Shown piece after piece: positions 37,101 through 45,574 of a stretch of 64,000 bases of DNA. A model generated the notes under the pieces. The model was not told the DNA's origin and did not search any database. It saw only the letters and a program-made list of their open reading frames with translations. Position numbers and translations under genes: made by a program. The number at the start of each line of letters is the position of its first letter. Positions within the stretch are counted from its first letter, which is position 1. Source of the DNA: CAJQHT01 sp038123275 (GTDB taxonomy: Bacteria; Pseudomonadota; Alphaproteobacteria; Rickettsiales; UBA1997); NCBI GenBank assembly GCA_038123275.1, contig JAYORG010000009.1:1-64000 (forward strand), written 5' to 3'.

Positions 37101-38133
37101 AAATATCATACACAGATAAATCCGTATTTTCATCTATGTTATCATAACCACTAGTTCTATAATTTAACGAATAACAATCCGACTCTAACAACGTAACATC
37201 AGTTGAATCATAATCACATCTCCATAATTCTTCATCAGGAGAAAATGGCACACCTTGCGTTGCCAATTTTTCATTATTATAGGATGAATCATAATAATAT
37301 CCTGCAGGATGCGGGTCTACATAAGCTACTAATCTTCTAACACCATTATAAATATCACCCTGCTGATCAATCTTAGAATAACTATTCGAATCAACAAGAC
37401 TCAAATAATTTAACTCACCTGGCCCTAAATAAACATCATCCGCATTAGGAAAATTGCCACTATCCGGACCATCTTCCCACTGGCCATTAAAACTTAATAT
37501 CATGTCACCACCAGCTTTAACATCTATAATTTGTTCATTACTACTTTCATCTATAGAATGAAAATAAAAATTATCTGGTTTCGCATAAAAAGGTCCAATG
37601 CTAATATCTTCAGCCAACGTAACTGACCCAGTAGCAGAAATCTCAACTTCATGACCAGCACCTATCAAAAAAGTAGAAGTAGTTGAATCCCAAAATGGTT
37701 CAGCCTCACTACTTTGTGAAAGTCTTCCTACATCACAATCAATAATACACTGACTTATACATTTTTGTTCAATTACTATACCACCATTATCGTCAGTAAA
37801 ACCTAAACAACCCTCAGTACTGTCATATACCTCACCATCACCACCATCAACTGCCGTTGGAAGAAGAGTTAAACAATCTGTTAGACCAGAACCTTGATTA
37901 TCATCCGTAAGAGGAAGACTACTATCATACTCACATCTATCATCGCCTCCATTTGCTTTAATAGTTAGAACCTGTTGTTGAAATTCTCCAAAATCATCAG
38001 CCTCAATACAGCTACAATCAAACGCAACCCCACAAAAAGAATCACAAGAAGATACAACAACAAATAACAGCATAAACTTAATGCTTCGCCAGAATCTTGT
38101 TATTAATTTGTGACTTTGGTTAATTTTTTGCAA
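31171..38133 (-). CDS. Giant VirB6/TrbL-like type IV secretion protein
   Basis: The 2320-residue protein has three parts. Residues 1-1260 follow a signal sequence with a lipobox-like VVVSSC and are Asp/Asn/Ser/Gly-rich with many Cys, so probably extracytoplasmic. Residues about 1270-1575 hold the VirB6 membrane core with at least six hydrophobic segments. Residues about 1580-2320 are highly charged, Lys/Ala/Glu-rich and coiled-coil-like. They contain two related blocks of about 90 residues (around 1985-2070 and 2125-2200), each with NLRQDKGYQ. Rickettsiales have several VirB6 proteins with such long extensions. It is 3 bp upstream of tatC. No other virB gene is near, so the rest of the secretion system is elsewhere. 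Confidence 0.85.
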   Translation of the reverse strand: MQKINQSHKLITRFWRSIKFMLLFVVVSSCDSFCGVAFDCSCIEADDFGEFQQQVLTIKANGGDDRCEYDSSLPLTDDNQGSGLTDCLTLLPTAVDGGDGEVYDSTEGCLGFTDDNGGIVIEQKCISQCIIDCDVGRLSQSSEAEPFWDSTTSTFLIGAGHEVEISATGSVTLAEDISIGPFYAKPDNFYFHSIDESSNEQIIDVKAGGDMILSFNGQWEDGPDSGNFPNADDVYLGPGELNYLSLVDSNSYSKIDQQGDIYNGVRRLVAYVDPHPAGYYYDSSYNNEKLATQGVPFSPDEELWRCDYDSTDVTLLESDCYSLNYRTSGYDNIDENTDLSVYDISSAIGKSSLGEIGGMIRWTDDGLASFDEDSDNPFDSGGEMIVCNKSGNCANSDGADYVSGMIGQSLDGTTEDNAYTYTNNEEYPVSVSFINLGDDDSCNLNDAMSVKHFDEDNNEIYPDRDDRIDIDDEWSKGDSFFYLESGDKLKMWDVNVNMFPGLVIHNGNGDVVTDVESYIQNIDPAIATYGNRIIDLPSSSGPYTIESGNDSGYFRVASSSGSYNRIKLENEGVTFFNNNPDITFEDAILGTNNSGYNKNCAEFYAYRVDKVHEIEIKKSGMLTFTMLGNGASGDSCNLKTRIVNPNGDRIEFSDGDGGTLEADFYEYGDADEGIDHPTESIVVDVSNTSSNSFNWTESQQIFVRKGQMLRFSPRSWDGVWQDGSSGNRKCGIGMAMKIEPRLALLCRGQKSESVTDITCKLNEAGDACLDWDPRCDDSTDSNYYCPLNETFPYATDVDGDGNLDKNCQDPDNFIFGSAFDTYYSIRDSEGNNLCDMYAGKDLAAGESAYAQCRNCADVASLVNADPSNPTVTPEVSLTLDQCYDLEAYEGKVSNINQDTGFTDNQLEDSTVAKGARVLGTFNGYYGNMESFLTDGTDSNGNMSYRLYSTVAMSYAGRLKFVVLDGADFNISVNNPSSDSEITGYDSYDGNHAVGGSPPFSSNFDGDDGYSITLRGSEEYFNGEMMEVKLCKDTVNDDGDYGQDCIGSTVEQMTDQPRVVDIDDSTIGGEIGYLSYYQFNEFGKLVRIANDNAGGAVPTAVEDDPNTEENESLSGNFTSVGTEFYLHNHSENEDRIRLSFKILDTDVYDCDMDNASLNQDCSGGNCDGIVRKNNFYILDSANTGEICSVGEGAIGSDPDTECQDEYYCADKYSNNSGSYKVVVRTKNPDGSAISTVVDNVIAPVVEVMDGTEEGVEPAKIGQAERVYTLIINDPTFKTIVKMVFILAVTFYGIGYLMGVSQFSQTEVISRVVRISIIFLFISPDGWYWFDKIFVQFFKEGTDYLAFLMATSFDTSPELEQALANNDFYDKSILFASIDDVFGIFFSDAAQKKIASLLFASIFGWAYLYIIYMAFLLYVYAVANAVLLYLTSQVFISILFIIGPIFFVFLFFNQTKEMFDKWLSQLIGFSLQQIFLLTTLAFFNMMMYEILKLALGYRICWDDILVINTPIRISLLSFYTIATLPPRLSTQNPVGNIGVNSGIPSIFSILFIWVIASLMKQFISFMTDLAATIGGGIKASSLGSGVASAAGKLGQGVKGLAGKAWKESGMAERVQRMDQSLFDSGKLADAARDKRKAQNKKDRTNKNAMGKSAKKAVSEYKRNNMEKLAAMSKAEQKRTLDKVAQDAGVRKGKALGLSEEESKRVMDDKSFKTESDSLTGAAFDFAKHKYRGGGKSVKDGVKSKVTRKDIKKAMQNTDAKGRNKILSGVKKGNIDVQAKKTTRLKNNIGRITAAALTGGLSEVGVRSFKAGKAANENRKAWNKAEAQLVKSGAINKMRKGFGAFRSKGDNDQIKAQMAKNKEESSVGVSANRNAEIAHAMQQHVIATELQEGQGGEFTRKEGSFSAAVLGRRKGYKTAYKQNRAEAKNAAALKVKGARNEAIEGLEARKAAAHNKFEAAINKRDDVMKQIEGDGEDNVGLKNAPKLAEMRSLENDFSKEDTPKLERMQRLQSSLKGQQAKKNKTKLEKDSIKSTKKAISNLKNDKGYKKERADRDEQISNLRQDKGYQQQKSALDEANRTAHGHQNTADNYEQREKSLDTMIDQVKGGGNTAAKLDEARENFESAQSAPKVAQMKDLQTKFPKGSKLAEMRKLEKQYKKAPLNLKAGAAEKISSLKNDEGYKQERAARDKQISNLRQDKGYQKQAENLDVAQTTVKKLEKQMKGFDKLEDGDGAAQVAALTPDYKQPEPELSEAPPHTQGASAPLAPSAPENDPVVDSKEPDAVKEPDEKEPDEDIDITNDEAARIEQEQEYLDDFDGDDRD

Positions 38134-38372
38134 AATTTTAAATATTTTTAAGAAATTATTAATTAAGACCTCTACAAATAAAAGGCCTTCTTAAAGCTTA
38201 GAAAACAAGCTCTATACCATCTTTTATATTGGTCATAAAATTCTAAAGTACCTCTGTCAATTATACAATAAATTGCCCTATAAGTCAATTAAGATTAAAT
38301 ATTTTTTGACTTATTAATTAACTCATAAACTCAAAGCTATATTATGGCAGTCTGGGCTAGACTAGAACAACG

Positions 38373-39359
38373 TTAACCACCCTTATATTGAGTGCCATTT
38401 TTTAAGATTTTCTTTATTTCAGGCAAGATCTTACTAATTTCATCTAATTTATTAACTTTTTTTCTGTCAAATTCCTCTAAATCATATGTTAATTTTGAGG
38501 CAAAACCATTATCAAATAAAGTTTTTTGAAATTTAAGATGTTTTCTAGAACAAATATTATCATTAGAATAAACATACACAGGCTTCCCTACATAACAGGC
38601 CTCACAGCACATGGCAATTGAATCACCAGTAACTATTATATAATCTGCTGCTTGCAAAATAGCTTTATAAGGATTTTCTTTATTTTCCTCCCACTGAAAA
38701 AAATATTTAATATTCTCATTTTTCTTTTTTAAGCTATCAATAATAAATTGATCTGTCCTGCGACTCGTAGTAACCATTAAACCAGCATTCATATTCTGGC
38801 ATAATTTATCAGTAATTTTCCTTATTTTTAAAGCATCATCCATTTTAAATTGAGCATTTTTTGAAGATCCTCCAACCAATAATGCAATTTTTGGTGACTT
38901 AATCTTATCAAAAATATGAGCAAATTTTTGATAATCTTCTTTTAATGATTTTTCTTTAATATAAACAACCGAACCAATAATATCAATTACATTCTTGGCC
39001 CTTATTTTATCATGCTTTGGAGCTATTACTAAATCAAACTTTTTAATAATACTTGATCCTGGATTCATAATATTAATCAAAAATAAATTAGGATACATTT
39101 TACGTAAATCCAATGCAATCAAAGCCGATCTCCTTCCAGCAGAAATAATTACATTTGGCTTCTTTTTTTGATTTATCAGATTATTCTTAGAGTCTTTATC
39201 AATAGTAGAAAGTCGCCCTAATTTGATAGAGTTGGGCAAAGATGCTAATTTATTGTAGGAAATTTCTTTAATTTCATAATTAGCCTTCAAGCAATCAGCT
39301 AAATTAATGCTTTGAGAATAATTTCCTGGACGATTATCTTTTAAAACCCAAACTAGCAT
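38373..39359 (-). CDS. ELM1/GtrOC1-like family protein
   Basis: The 328-residue protein has VWVLKDNRPGNYSQSINLAD at the N-terminus, PNVIISAGRRSALIALDLRK near residue 95 and VTGDSIAMCCEACYVGKPVYVY near residue 245. These are hallmarks of the mitochondrial fission ELM1 family (DUF1022) widely found in alphaproteobacteria. The fold is glycosyltransferase-like and the role in bacteria is unclear. No membrane segment is seen. It is followed on the same strand, 239 bp away, by the virB6-like gene, and is preceded by coaD at 10 bp. Confidence 0.85.
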   Translation of the reverse strand: MLVWVLKDNRPGNYSQSINLADCLKANYEIKEISYNKLASLPNSIKLGRLSTIDKDSKNNLINQKKKPNVIISAGRRSALIALDLRKMYPNLFLINIMNPGSSIIKKFDLVIAPKHDKIRAKNVIDIIGSVVYIKEKSLKEDYQKFAHIFDKIKSPKIALLVGGSSKNAQFKMDDALKIRKITDKLCQNMNAGLMVTTSRRTDQFIIDSLKKKNENIKYFFQWEENKENPYKAILQAADYIIVTGDSIAMCCEACYVGKPVYVYSNDNICSRKHLKFQKTLFDNGFASKLTYDLEEFDRKKVNKLDEISKILPEIKKILKNGTQYKGG

Positions 39360-39369
39360 TAGATATTTT

Positions 39370-39867
39370 CTACTTAAAAGTATTTTCTAATTCTTTTTTA
39401 ACATTATCAGACACAAATTCATCAATATTTCCACCAAGCCTAGCTACTTCTTTAACCAACTTTGAAGCAATAAAATGAGTTGACTCTGAGGCTGGTAAAA
39501 AGATTGTTTGAATATCACTATCTAATCTAGAATTCATCCCTGACATTTGAAATTCATATTCAAAATCTGAAACAGCTCTTAAGCCCCTAATAATAATATT
39601 TGATTTATTCTTACGAGCAAAATCAACCAACAAACCTTCAAAGGCAACTACTTCAACTGTTTTACCACCTTTATTTAATAAAAAAACCTCATTTTTTGCC
39701 ATTCTAGATCTTTCTTCCAAAGAAAAAAGTGGCTTTTTATTGTTATCTTGTGCTACTCCAATAATTAAATGATCAACAATTTTCAAAGCTCTTTTAATAA
39801 TATCCATATGACCATGCGTAATTGGATCAAAAGTTCCTGGATAAATTGCAATTTTATTGTCAGCCAT
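39370..39867 (-). CDS. coaD: Phosphopantetheine adenylyltransferase
   Basis: CoaD transfers AMP from ATP to 4'-phosphopantetheine in coenzyme A synthesis. Seen are the nucleotidyltransferase motif YPGTFDPITHGHMDII (His in HxGH at about 16-19), RGLRAVSDFEYEFQMSGMN (shown in part) near residue 90, and ESTHFIASKLVKEVARLGG near residue 125. The 165-residue length is normal. It is cytosolic and divergent from rlmH with about 40 bp between starts. Confidence 0.96.
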   Translation of the reverse strand: MADNKIAIYPGTFDPITHGHMDIIKRALKIVDHLIIGVAQDNNKKPLFSLEERSRMAKNEVFLLNKGGKTVEVVAFEGLLVDFARKNKSNIIIRGLRAVSDFEYEFQMSGMNSRLDSDIQTIFLPASESTHFIASKLVKEVARLGGNIDEFVSDNVKKELENTFK

Positions 39868-39908
39868 GTTAAATGAATAATTTATTAATCAACTAACCCT
39901 ATTGATAA

Positions 39909-40370
39909 ATGCAAATAAATATTATTGCAATTGGTAAATTCAAGAATAGCTCCCCAAACAAACAGCTATTTTGTGATTACATCAAAAAAATTAAATGCAA
40001 AATTAAATTAATAGAAGTCGAAAGCAAAAATTCTGGATCTGTAAGTGAGGTAAAAAAGAAAGAAGCAGAATTAATAATTAAAAACATCCCTAAAAATAGT
40101 AAAATAATTCTACTAGACGAAACTGGAACTAATTTAACTAGCAAAGAATTTGCAAAAATAATACAAAATTTCCAAAATCAATCCACGCAAAATTTGTCTT
40201 TTATTATTGGTGGAGCTAATGGAGTAAGTGAAAAAATTAAAGAACTAGCAAACTTAAAAATCTCTTTTGGCCAAATGACTTTCCCTCACATGATGATTAG
40301 ATCAATGATAGCTGAACAACTATACCGCGCTTTTTTAATAATCAACAACCACCCTTATCACAAAGACTAA
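39909..40370 (+). CDS. rlmH: 23S rRNA pseudouridine-1915 N3-methyltransferase
   Basis: RlmH is a SPOUT-class enzyme that methylates pseudouridine 1915 in helix 69 of assembled ribosomes. The 153-residue protein has LLDETGTNLTSKEFA near residue 70, the trefoil-knot SAM region FIIGGANGVSEKI near residue 97, and the C-terminal FPHMMIRSMIAEQLYRAF with the closing NHPYHKD. Homodimer formation is normal for the family. Tandem palindromic repeats follow downstream. Confidence 0.96.
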   Translation: MQINIIAIGKFKNSSPNKQLFCDYIKKIKCKIKLIEVESKNSGSVSEVKKKEAELIIKNIPKNSKIILLDETGTNLTSKEFAKIIQNFQNQSTQNLSFIIGGANGVSEKIKELANLKISFGQMTFPHMMIRSMIAEQLYRAFLIINNHPYHKD

Positions 40371-40414
40371 CTACTACCCCCTTAACAGTTAACTATCATC
40401 CTTCATTAACTGCT

Positions 40415-40606
40415 TAACTGTTATCCTGAATTTATAGATTCTTAGAAATCTTTGATTTCTTAGAAGATCTCACATGAAGGATCTCACGACACAAATGGAG
40501 GATTTAATAATAACTGTCATCCTGAATTTAGAGATTCTTAGAAATCTTTGATTTCTTAGAAGATCTTACATGAAGGATCTCACGACACAAATAGAGGAGT
40601 TAATTA
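40415..40606. repeat. Two tandem 96-bp repeat units
   Basis: Units 40415-40510 and 40511-40606 are nearly identical. Each starts TAACTGTYATCCTGAATTTA and has an internal hairpin (TTCTTAGAAATC with GATTTCTTAGAA), then GAAGGATCTCACGACACAAA. The first part matches the arm of the palindrome at 30080. They fill the space between the convergent rlmH and valS genes. Confidence 0.92.
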
Positions 40607-40634
40607 TTAAATAGGTCAAAGCCAAATAAAACAT

Positions 40635-43244
40635 TTAAGATATTAACACTATACCAGAAACATCAACTTCCTCATCTCCAGATTCTTGAAATAAAATCTC
40701 CCCAGCATTAGTAACATCCCTTAAATCATCCATAAATTCACTAAGATCAATCTTACCACTAACATTAAAAGACTTTAACTGTGTTCTCAAAGAAATATTA
40801 TTATCAGACTTAAACTTTCTAACTTCACTAATAATTTTAAGCATAGCATCTCCCTTATCAAAAAGTTTTTCATCCAAATAATAATCTTCTAACTTTGGCC
40901 AAGTACCTCTACTGTTAATTGAAACTTGCTTCTTATCACAATTAAAAATTTCCTGAAATAACTCTTCTGTTACATGAGGAATAAAAGGCGCAAATAATTT
41001 TAATAAAGTCTCTAAACAATGATACAAAGTTACAATTGCACTTTGTTGTTCTTTTAAAATTTGCACCTTTTGCTCTTCGCTTAAATTAACATCTTCATAT
41101 TTTTGAGCCTTTATTCCATAAGCCCTAACCTTAGCAATTTCTAAATAATTATCACAAAAGTCATTCCAAAAGAAGTCTTCCATATGCTCTCTGGCTTTAG
41201 CATATTCAAATTTTTCAAATGATTTATCCGCCTTATCAATGGTTTTATAAATCCTACTTACAATCCATAAATCCGATTTCTTAAAAATTATTCCACTCTT
41301 TACATCTTGCTTAATAGTTGTTGGTTTTGCTTTTAAAGAATCAAAATTAGTGCACACAAATTTAGAAGCATTAAATAATTTATTTAACAACTTACCACCA
41401 ATTTTTAATACATCTTCACTATAAGCAGTGTCAGTTCCCAAATGAGAAGTAGAAGCCCAATAACGCACAACATCACTACCTTTTTCTTGAATTAAAGCAT
41501 TTGGCGTTACAACATTTCCTTTCGATTTACTCATTTTAGTTTTGTCCGATGCTAAACACCAACCAGAAATCATTAAATTTTCCCAAGGAATTTTTTCTTC
41601 ATGCAAATATGCTTTAACAATAGTATAAAAGGCCCAAGTCCTAATAATTTCATGAGCTTGCGGCCTCAAATCAGCTGGAAATAATTTATTATGCCTATCT
41701 TTATCACCATTTGCCGTTAATTCACTTGTAATACCATGACTTGATAATTGCGGAGAAACTGAAGAAGTCGCCCAAGTATCCATAACATCATTTTCTGGTT
41801 CAACCTCATCTTTTTTATAACCTTTTGGCAAAGTTTTTAACGGATCACAAGGTAATTGACTCACATCTGCAATAAGAATTTTTCCTTCCTCACCTTTCCT
41901 TTTAGAATACCAAATTGGAAATGGCACACCAAAAAATCTCTGACGACTAATACACCAATCCCAAGAAACTCCATCAATCCATTGATCAATTCTAACCTTC
42001 ATAAATTGCGGATACCAATTACACTGTGCCGCCTTCTTTTTTAATTCTTCCTTAATATCAAGAATTTTAATAAACCATTGCGGCATCACCAAAATTTCAA
42101 TTGGCATTCCCGATCTTTCAGCACATTTTGTAACGTGAGTAATATCTTCTGATTTCTTCAAAAGGTTATTTTCTTTTAATAATTCAGTTACTTTTTTTCT
42201 AGCTTCTTTGTGCGTTAAATTTTCTATTTCACGATAATTTTCAACCGCTTTTTGAAAGCTAACTGTATTTGATTTATCTAATCTCTCAGATGAATTAAAT
42301 ACTAAAGCATCTAGTGTATTATTAACACTAGACTCTCCTAATCTAATTCTACCTGAATCACTTAAAATCACCCTAAGCGGTAAATCATGCTTTCTCCACC
42401 ATAAAATATCTGTTTCATCACCAAAGGTACAACACATTACAGCACCAGTACCTTTTTCCATCTGCACCATTTCATCAGCAATTATTGGTACTTTTACACC
42501 AAATAAAGCTGTAATTGCCTCTTTATCAATTAAATTTTTATATCTTTCATCTTCTGGATGCACCATAACAGCTCCACATGCTGGCAATAATTCTGGACGA
42601 GTTGTAGCAATAGTAATTTTTCCACCACCTTCAATGCCAAACTCAATATCATTCATTGAAGAAGGCTTCTCTTTATCAACAAGATCCGCCTGTGAAAGCG
42701 CTGTTCTATCAGCAATATCCCACAAAACTGGTTCTAATTTCCTTTCAACTAAACCTTTATTAAATAAATCGACAAATGAGAGCTGCGAAATTTTTTGTGA
42801 TATTGGTGAAATAGTCTGATATTTTTCATCCCAGTCAACTGAAAGTGCAATGGAATTGAATAATTCTTCAAATTGCTCTTCTGCTTCCTCAACCACACTT
42901 TCACATTCTTTAACAAAGTCAGCGCGATCCATATTAACACCACGAATCTTTTTTACCTTTTCTACCAATCTTTCCGTCGGTAAACCATTATCATCAAACC
43001 CCATCGGATAAAAAACTGTCTTACCTTTCATTCTTTGATAACGCGCTACAAAATCCGCCTGCACATAAGAAAATATATGCCCCATATGCAACACCCCAGA
43101 CACAGTTGGAGGAGGAGTATCAATAACAAAAGTTTGATTGCGAGATAAATCTTTTTCCCATTTATAAACCTTTTCTTCACCCCAAAATTTCTGCCATTTT
43201 GGCTCAGATTCTTGATGTTTGTATTTTTTTGATAAATTAATCAT
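40635..43244 (-). CDS. valS: Valyl-tRNA synthetase (rickettsial/archaeal-like type)
   Basis: ValRS charges tRNA-Val and edits mischarged threonine. The protein has about 869 residues from ATG 43244; a TTG at 43259 would add five. HIGH appears as HMGH in SGVLHMGHIF near residue 40, the editing domain has TIATTRPELLPACGAVM, and KMSKS is present in DKTKMSKSKGNV near residue 575. Details such as MGFDDNGLPTERLVEK and WDWCISRQRFFGVPFP, and a length below the usual 950, match the archaeal-type ValRS known in Rickettsiales rather than the standard bacterial form. Confidence 0.94.
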   Translation of the reverse strand: MINLSKKYKHQESEPKWQKFWGEEKVYKWEKDLSRNQTFVIDTPPPTVSGVLHMGHIFSYVQADFVARYQRMKGKTVFYPMGFDDNGLPTERLVEKVKKIRGVNMDRADFVKECESVVEEAEEQFEELFNSIALSVDWDEKYQTISPISQKISQLSFVDLFNKGLVERKLEPVLWDIADRTALSQADLVDKEKPSSMNDIEFGIEGGGKITIATTRPELLPACGAVMVHPEDERYKNLIDKEAITALFGVKVPIIADEMVQMEKGTGAVMCCTFGDETDILWWRKHDLPLRVILSDSGRIRLGESSVNNTLDALVFNSSERLDKSNTVSFQKAVENYREIENLTHKEARKKVTELLKENNLLKKSEDITHVTKCAERSGMPIEILVMPQWFIKILDIKEELKKKAAQCNWYPQFMKVRIDQWIDGVSWDWCISRQRFFGVPFPIWYSKRKGEEGKILIADVSQLPCDPLKTLPKGYKKDEVEPENDVMDTWATSSVSPQLSSHGITSELTANGDKDRHNKLFPADLRPQAHEIIRTWAFYTIVKAYLHEEKIPWENLMISGWCLASDKTKMSKSKGNVVTPNALIQEKGSDVVRYWASTSHLGTDTAYSEDVLKIGGKLLNKLFNASKFVCTNFDSLKAKPTTIKQDVKSGIIFKKSDLWIVSRIYKTIDKADKSFEKFEYAKAREHMEDFFWNDFCDNYLEIAKVRAYGIKAQKYEDVNLSEEQKVQILKEQQSAIVTLYHCLETLLKLFAPFIPHVTEELFQEIFNCDKKQVSINSRGTWPKLEDYYLDEKLFDKGDAMLKIISEVRKFKSDNNISLRTQLKSFNVSGKIDLSEFMDDLRDVTNAGEILFQESGDEEVDVSGIVLIS

Positions 43245-43351
43245 CTTGTAAGTATGCAATTCTTAAGTTTAAGCAAGACTTAACTTAAACAAAAATCACT
43301 AAAAAGCAACTAAGAATTAAAGAAGTTTATGGAAATTTTAAGTCTATAAAA

Positions 43352-43411
43352 AAGACCTTTGTACAACTAAAATCATTCAATTTTCTTCTAATTTTGAGGG
43401 AAAATTAAGTG
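43352..43411 (+). repeat. Dispersed 60-bp repeat, copy 1
   Basis: Starts GACCTTTGTACAACTAA, then ATCATTCAATTTTCTTCTA. It is similar to 45921-45982, so a pair flanks the orphan 583-residue gene in direct orientation. The ACCTTTGCACAAC-like start resembles ends of some insertion sequences, which I cannot prove here. Confidence 0.65.
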
Positions 43412-43457
43412 ATAGAGAGCTAGAGTAAGCACTAGAGCAGTTGTTCAAGATCTCAAT

Positions 43458-43745
43458 TTATCTGGTTTTTGATTCTTGTAAAGGGATCTTTTCCTTAATG
43501 CCTTTCAAAATTTCTGTTAGTTCTATTTTGTCTCGACTTTGATCCTCTGGATCTATTTTAATTACCTTACGAGATGCGCTAAAAAAATTTTTAAATAGAT
43601 ATTTTCTTCTAGCATTGTCAATTGATACTATATCATTTGCTTTATTTTCTGGTAATAAATTTTTAAAGAAATCCGCATCTTTGCCTTTGCAAAAAAAAAT
43701 TATCTTGATGTCCATGGCTAGTAAAATCACGAAATTGGCTAGCAT
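43458..43745 (-). CDS. Hypothetical protein, partner of the 583-residue gene
   Basis: I do not recognise this protein of up to 95 residues. It overlaps the stop of the upstream 583-residue gene by 7 bp, so translation is coupled. A start at ATG 43745 gives a hydrophobic N-terminus (MLANFVILLAMDIKIIFF), whereas ATG 43715 (MDIKIIFFCKGKDADFF) is equally possible. The rest is charged, with repeated Lys, Glu and Asp. A dispersed repeat lies about 50 bp downstream. Confidence 0.5.
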   Translation of the reverse strand: MLANFVILLAMDIKIIFFCKGKDADFFKNLLPENKANDIVSIDNARRKYLFKNFFSASRKVIKIDPEDQSRDKIELTEILKGIKEKIPLQESKTR

Positions 43746-45490
43746 GTTTGAATAAATCCTGTGTTTTTTTTTGGAATTTCTATGTTTAATTTAATCATGT
43801 CCTGCCTGATCAGGCCAAGTTCTGTTGCTACAAAACTGCCTAACATTCCACTATGAACATTTATCTCATCCAAACTTAAAGATTTAGAAAAGATGGGGGC
43901 AATCATAAGTAAAGTATCAATTTTCTTTGATAAACTATTACTTATACTATCCTCATCAAGCCACCCAATAATTTTTCTGATAGATTCAGTCAAATTATTA
44001 ACCACTCCATTGTTCTTCAAATCTTCCATTTTGCAATTTTTTATAATATTTATTATTTCCTTTTTCTTATTAAAAGGAATTTTACAAGAGTGATGTAGCA
44101 ACAAATTAGAGATTGTATTGGCCTGAGAGTTAATATGCACTTCTCTATTTTTATCTTTATAAAGAGAGGCGCCTTTAAAGAAAAGCCTTAAAACTCGATT
44201 ATATGTGACGTTTGTAATATTATCTTTGAGGTCACTATCAGGAAAGTTAGATCTAGCAAAATCATGATATATTTCTAAGTATCTTTCTATATTATCTATT
44301 TTATCTTTTGCTTCAAATATCCTTTTTTGTGCAATAGAGAATTCTGCGGAATTATCTATTTTTAAAGATGAACCTGTTGCAACTTGCCTTATATTACGAG
44401 GCTTTAGAGATAAGCTAGGGTTATATTCTTTTTTTAATTCCAGCTCTGGCTCAGTGATATTGTTTTGAGTATTATTTGTATTTTGTAGCAGTTTGGCTGA
44501 CTTTCTTTCCCCTTTCTTTTTTTGATATTCCTCCTCAAGCTTATTTAAATATTCATCATGATCAGAAGTCCTACTCTTTTCATCTAGAAGTTGCTCTTTT
44601 TGGAAAAGTTCTTCAATATCCTTGCTGATCTGCAATGCTTTCTTTGTCATTCTTTTTATTGCATGCTTTCCGCTAACAACATTTATTCTACTATCAGAGA
44701 TGCCCCCTGTTTTTACTAAGCTTCTTCCCATTGATAAAGTTGTTACTTTGAGTAATGCAAATTGCTTTTCTATTACATCAGTAGAAAAACGCAATATTGC
44801 TTCATTTGTATATTTAATTTCATCTTCACTCAGATTAGATTTACGCGCGCTATATGAAATTATTGCCGCAAGAAACATTTTTGCTTTAAAAGTTGCCATT
44901 GCAGTGTCACTGAAACGTTTCTGCAGGATAGAGATACCCTTATCTAGGGTTACTTTTACCTCTACTTCTTCCAATGAATTATCGTTGTAATGTTTGCTGT
45001 AAGCTAATTCTTTTAAAATAGGAATATTTTCTTGAGAATACTTTCTTAGTTTTCTTAATTCTTCATCATATTGAGTTACTTGAAAAAAATTATTTAAGTA
45101 ATCATTAAATTCTTCTGAGGACAGGTTATCACTAATCCTGCACTTTATTTCTATAGATTGACTTATTAAATTATGGTCTAATATGTCAAACAATAAATCT
45201 AGATTTACATTCTTATTATTTGAAACGAATAAAAAAAATTTACCATACCACTCTTCTGCCATTTTATGATTAGTTTTGCTATATTCCTCTTTAATTTTTT
45301 TCATTATTTTTTCATACAATTCATCGCCAATAGATTCGTAAGGAATTATTGATTTCCATTTCCTATTTTTATCTTCTAATTTCCGATCTGTTGTAACTGC
45401 CTGTTCTTTAATTTCTCTCATTTTATTTTTTAACTCTTTCTGTTTTTGCCTTTTCAGGCGTCTTTTTGCAGTTCTTCTTTCTTTAGACAT
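43739..45490 (-). CDS. Large charged hypothetical protein
   Basis: I do not recognise this 583-residue protein. The first 30 residues are extremely basic (KERRTAKRRLKRQKQKELKN), a pattern seen in nucleic-acid- or membrane-binding tails. The rest is mostly helical with coiled-coil regions, for example DEYLNKLEEEYQKKKGERKS near residue 330. There is no signal peptide or clear membrane segment. It is flanked by dispersed repeats on both sides and followed by a coupled small gene. A secreted effector or a lineage-specific gene is possible; nothing in it points to a known enzyme. Confidence 0.6.
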   Translation of the reverse strand: MSKERRTAKRRLKRQKQKELKNKMREIKEQAVTTDRKLEDKNRKWKSIIPYESIGDELYEKIMKKIKEEYSKTNHKMAEEWYGKFFLFVSNNKNVNLDLLFDILDHNLISQSIEIKCRISDNLSSEEFNDYLNNFFQVTQYDEELRKLRKYSQENIPILKELAYSKHYNDNSLEEVEVKVTLDKGISILQKRFSDTAMATFKAKMFLAAIISYSARKSNLSEDEIKYTNEAILRFSTDVIEKQFALLKVTTLSMGRSLVKTGGISDSRINVVSGKHAIKRMTKKALQISKDIEELFQKEQLLDEKSRTSDHDEYLNKLEEEYQKKKGERKSAKLLQNTNNTQNNITEPELELKKEYNPSLSLKPRNIRQVATGSSLKIDNSAEFSIAQKRIFEAKDKIDNIERYLEIYHDFARSNFPDSDLKDNITNVTYNRVLRLFFKGASLYKDKNREVHINSQANTISNLLLHHSCKIPFNKKKEIINIIKNCKMEDLKNNGVVNNLTESIRKIIGWLDEDSISNSLSKKIDTLLMIAPIFSKSLSLDEINVHSGMLGSFVATELGLIRQDMIKLNIEIPKKNTGFIQTC

Positions 45491-45574
45491 ATATAATTAT
45501 TTTATAATGATTGATTAATGTAGAAAGTTAGTTAAATACTAACAAAGTACAGTCCATGGAAGCTATTACTTACA

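Noticed and set aside
31171..38133. Complete type IV secretion gene cluster
   Set aside because: Only the VirB6-like gene is present; the neighbours are tatC and an ELM1-like gene.
40415..40606. CRISPR array from the two tandem repeats
   Set aside because: There are only two units, each nearly identical along the whole 96 bp with no unique spacers, and no cas genes are nearby.
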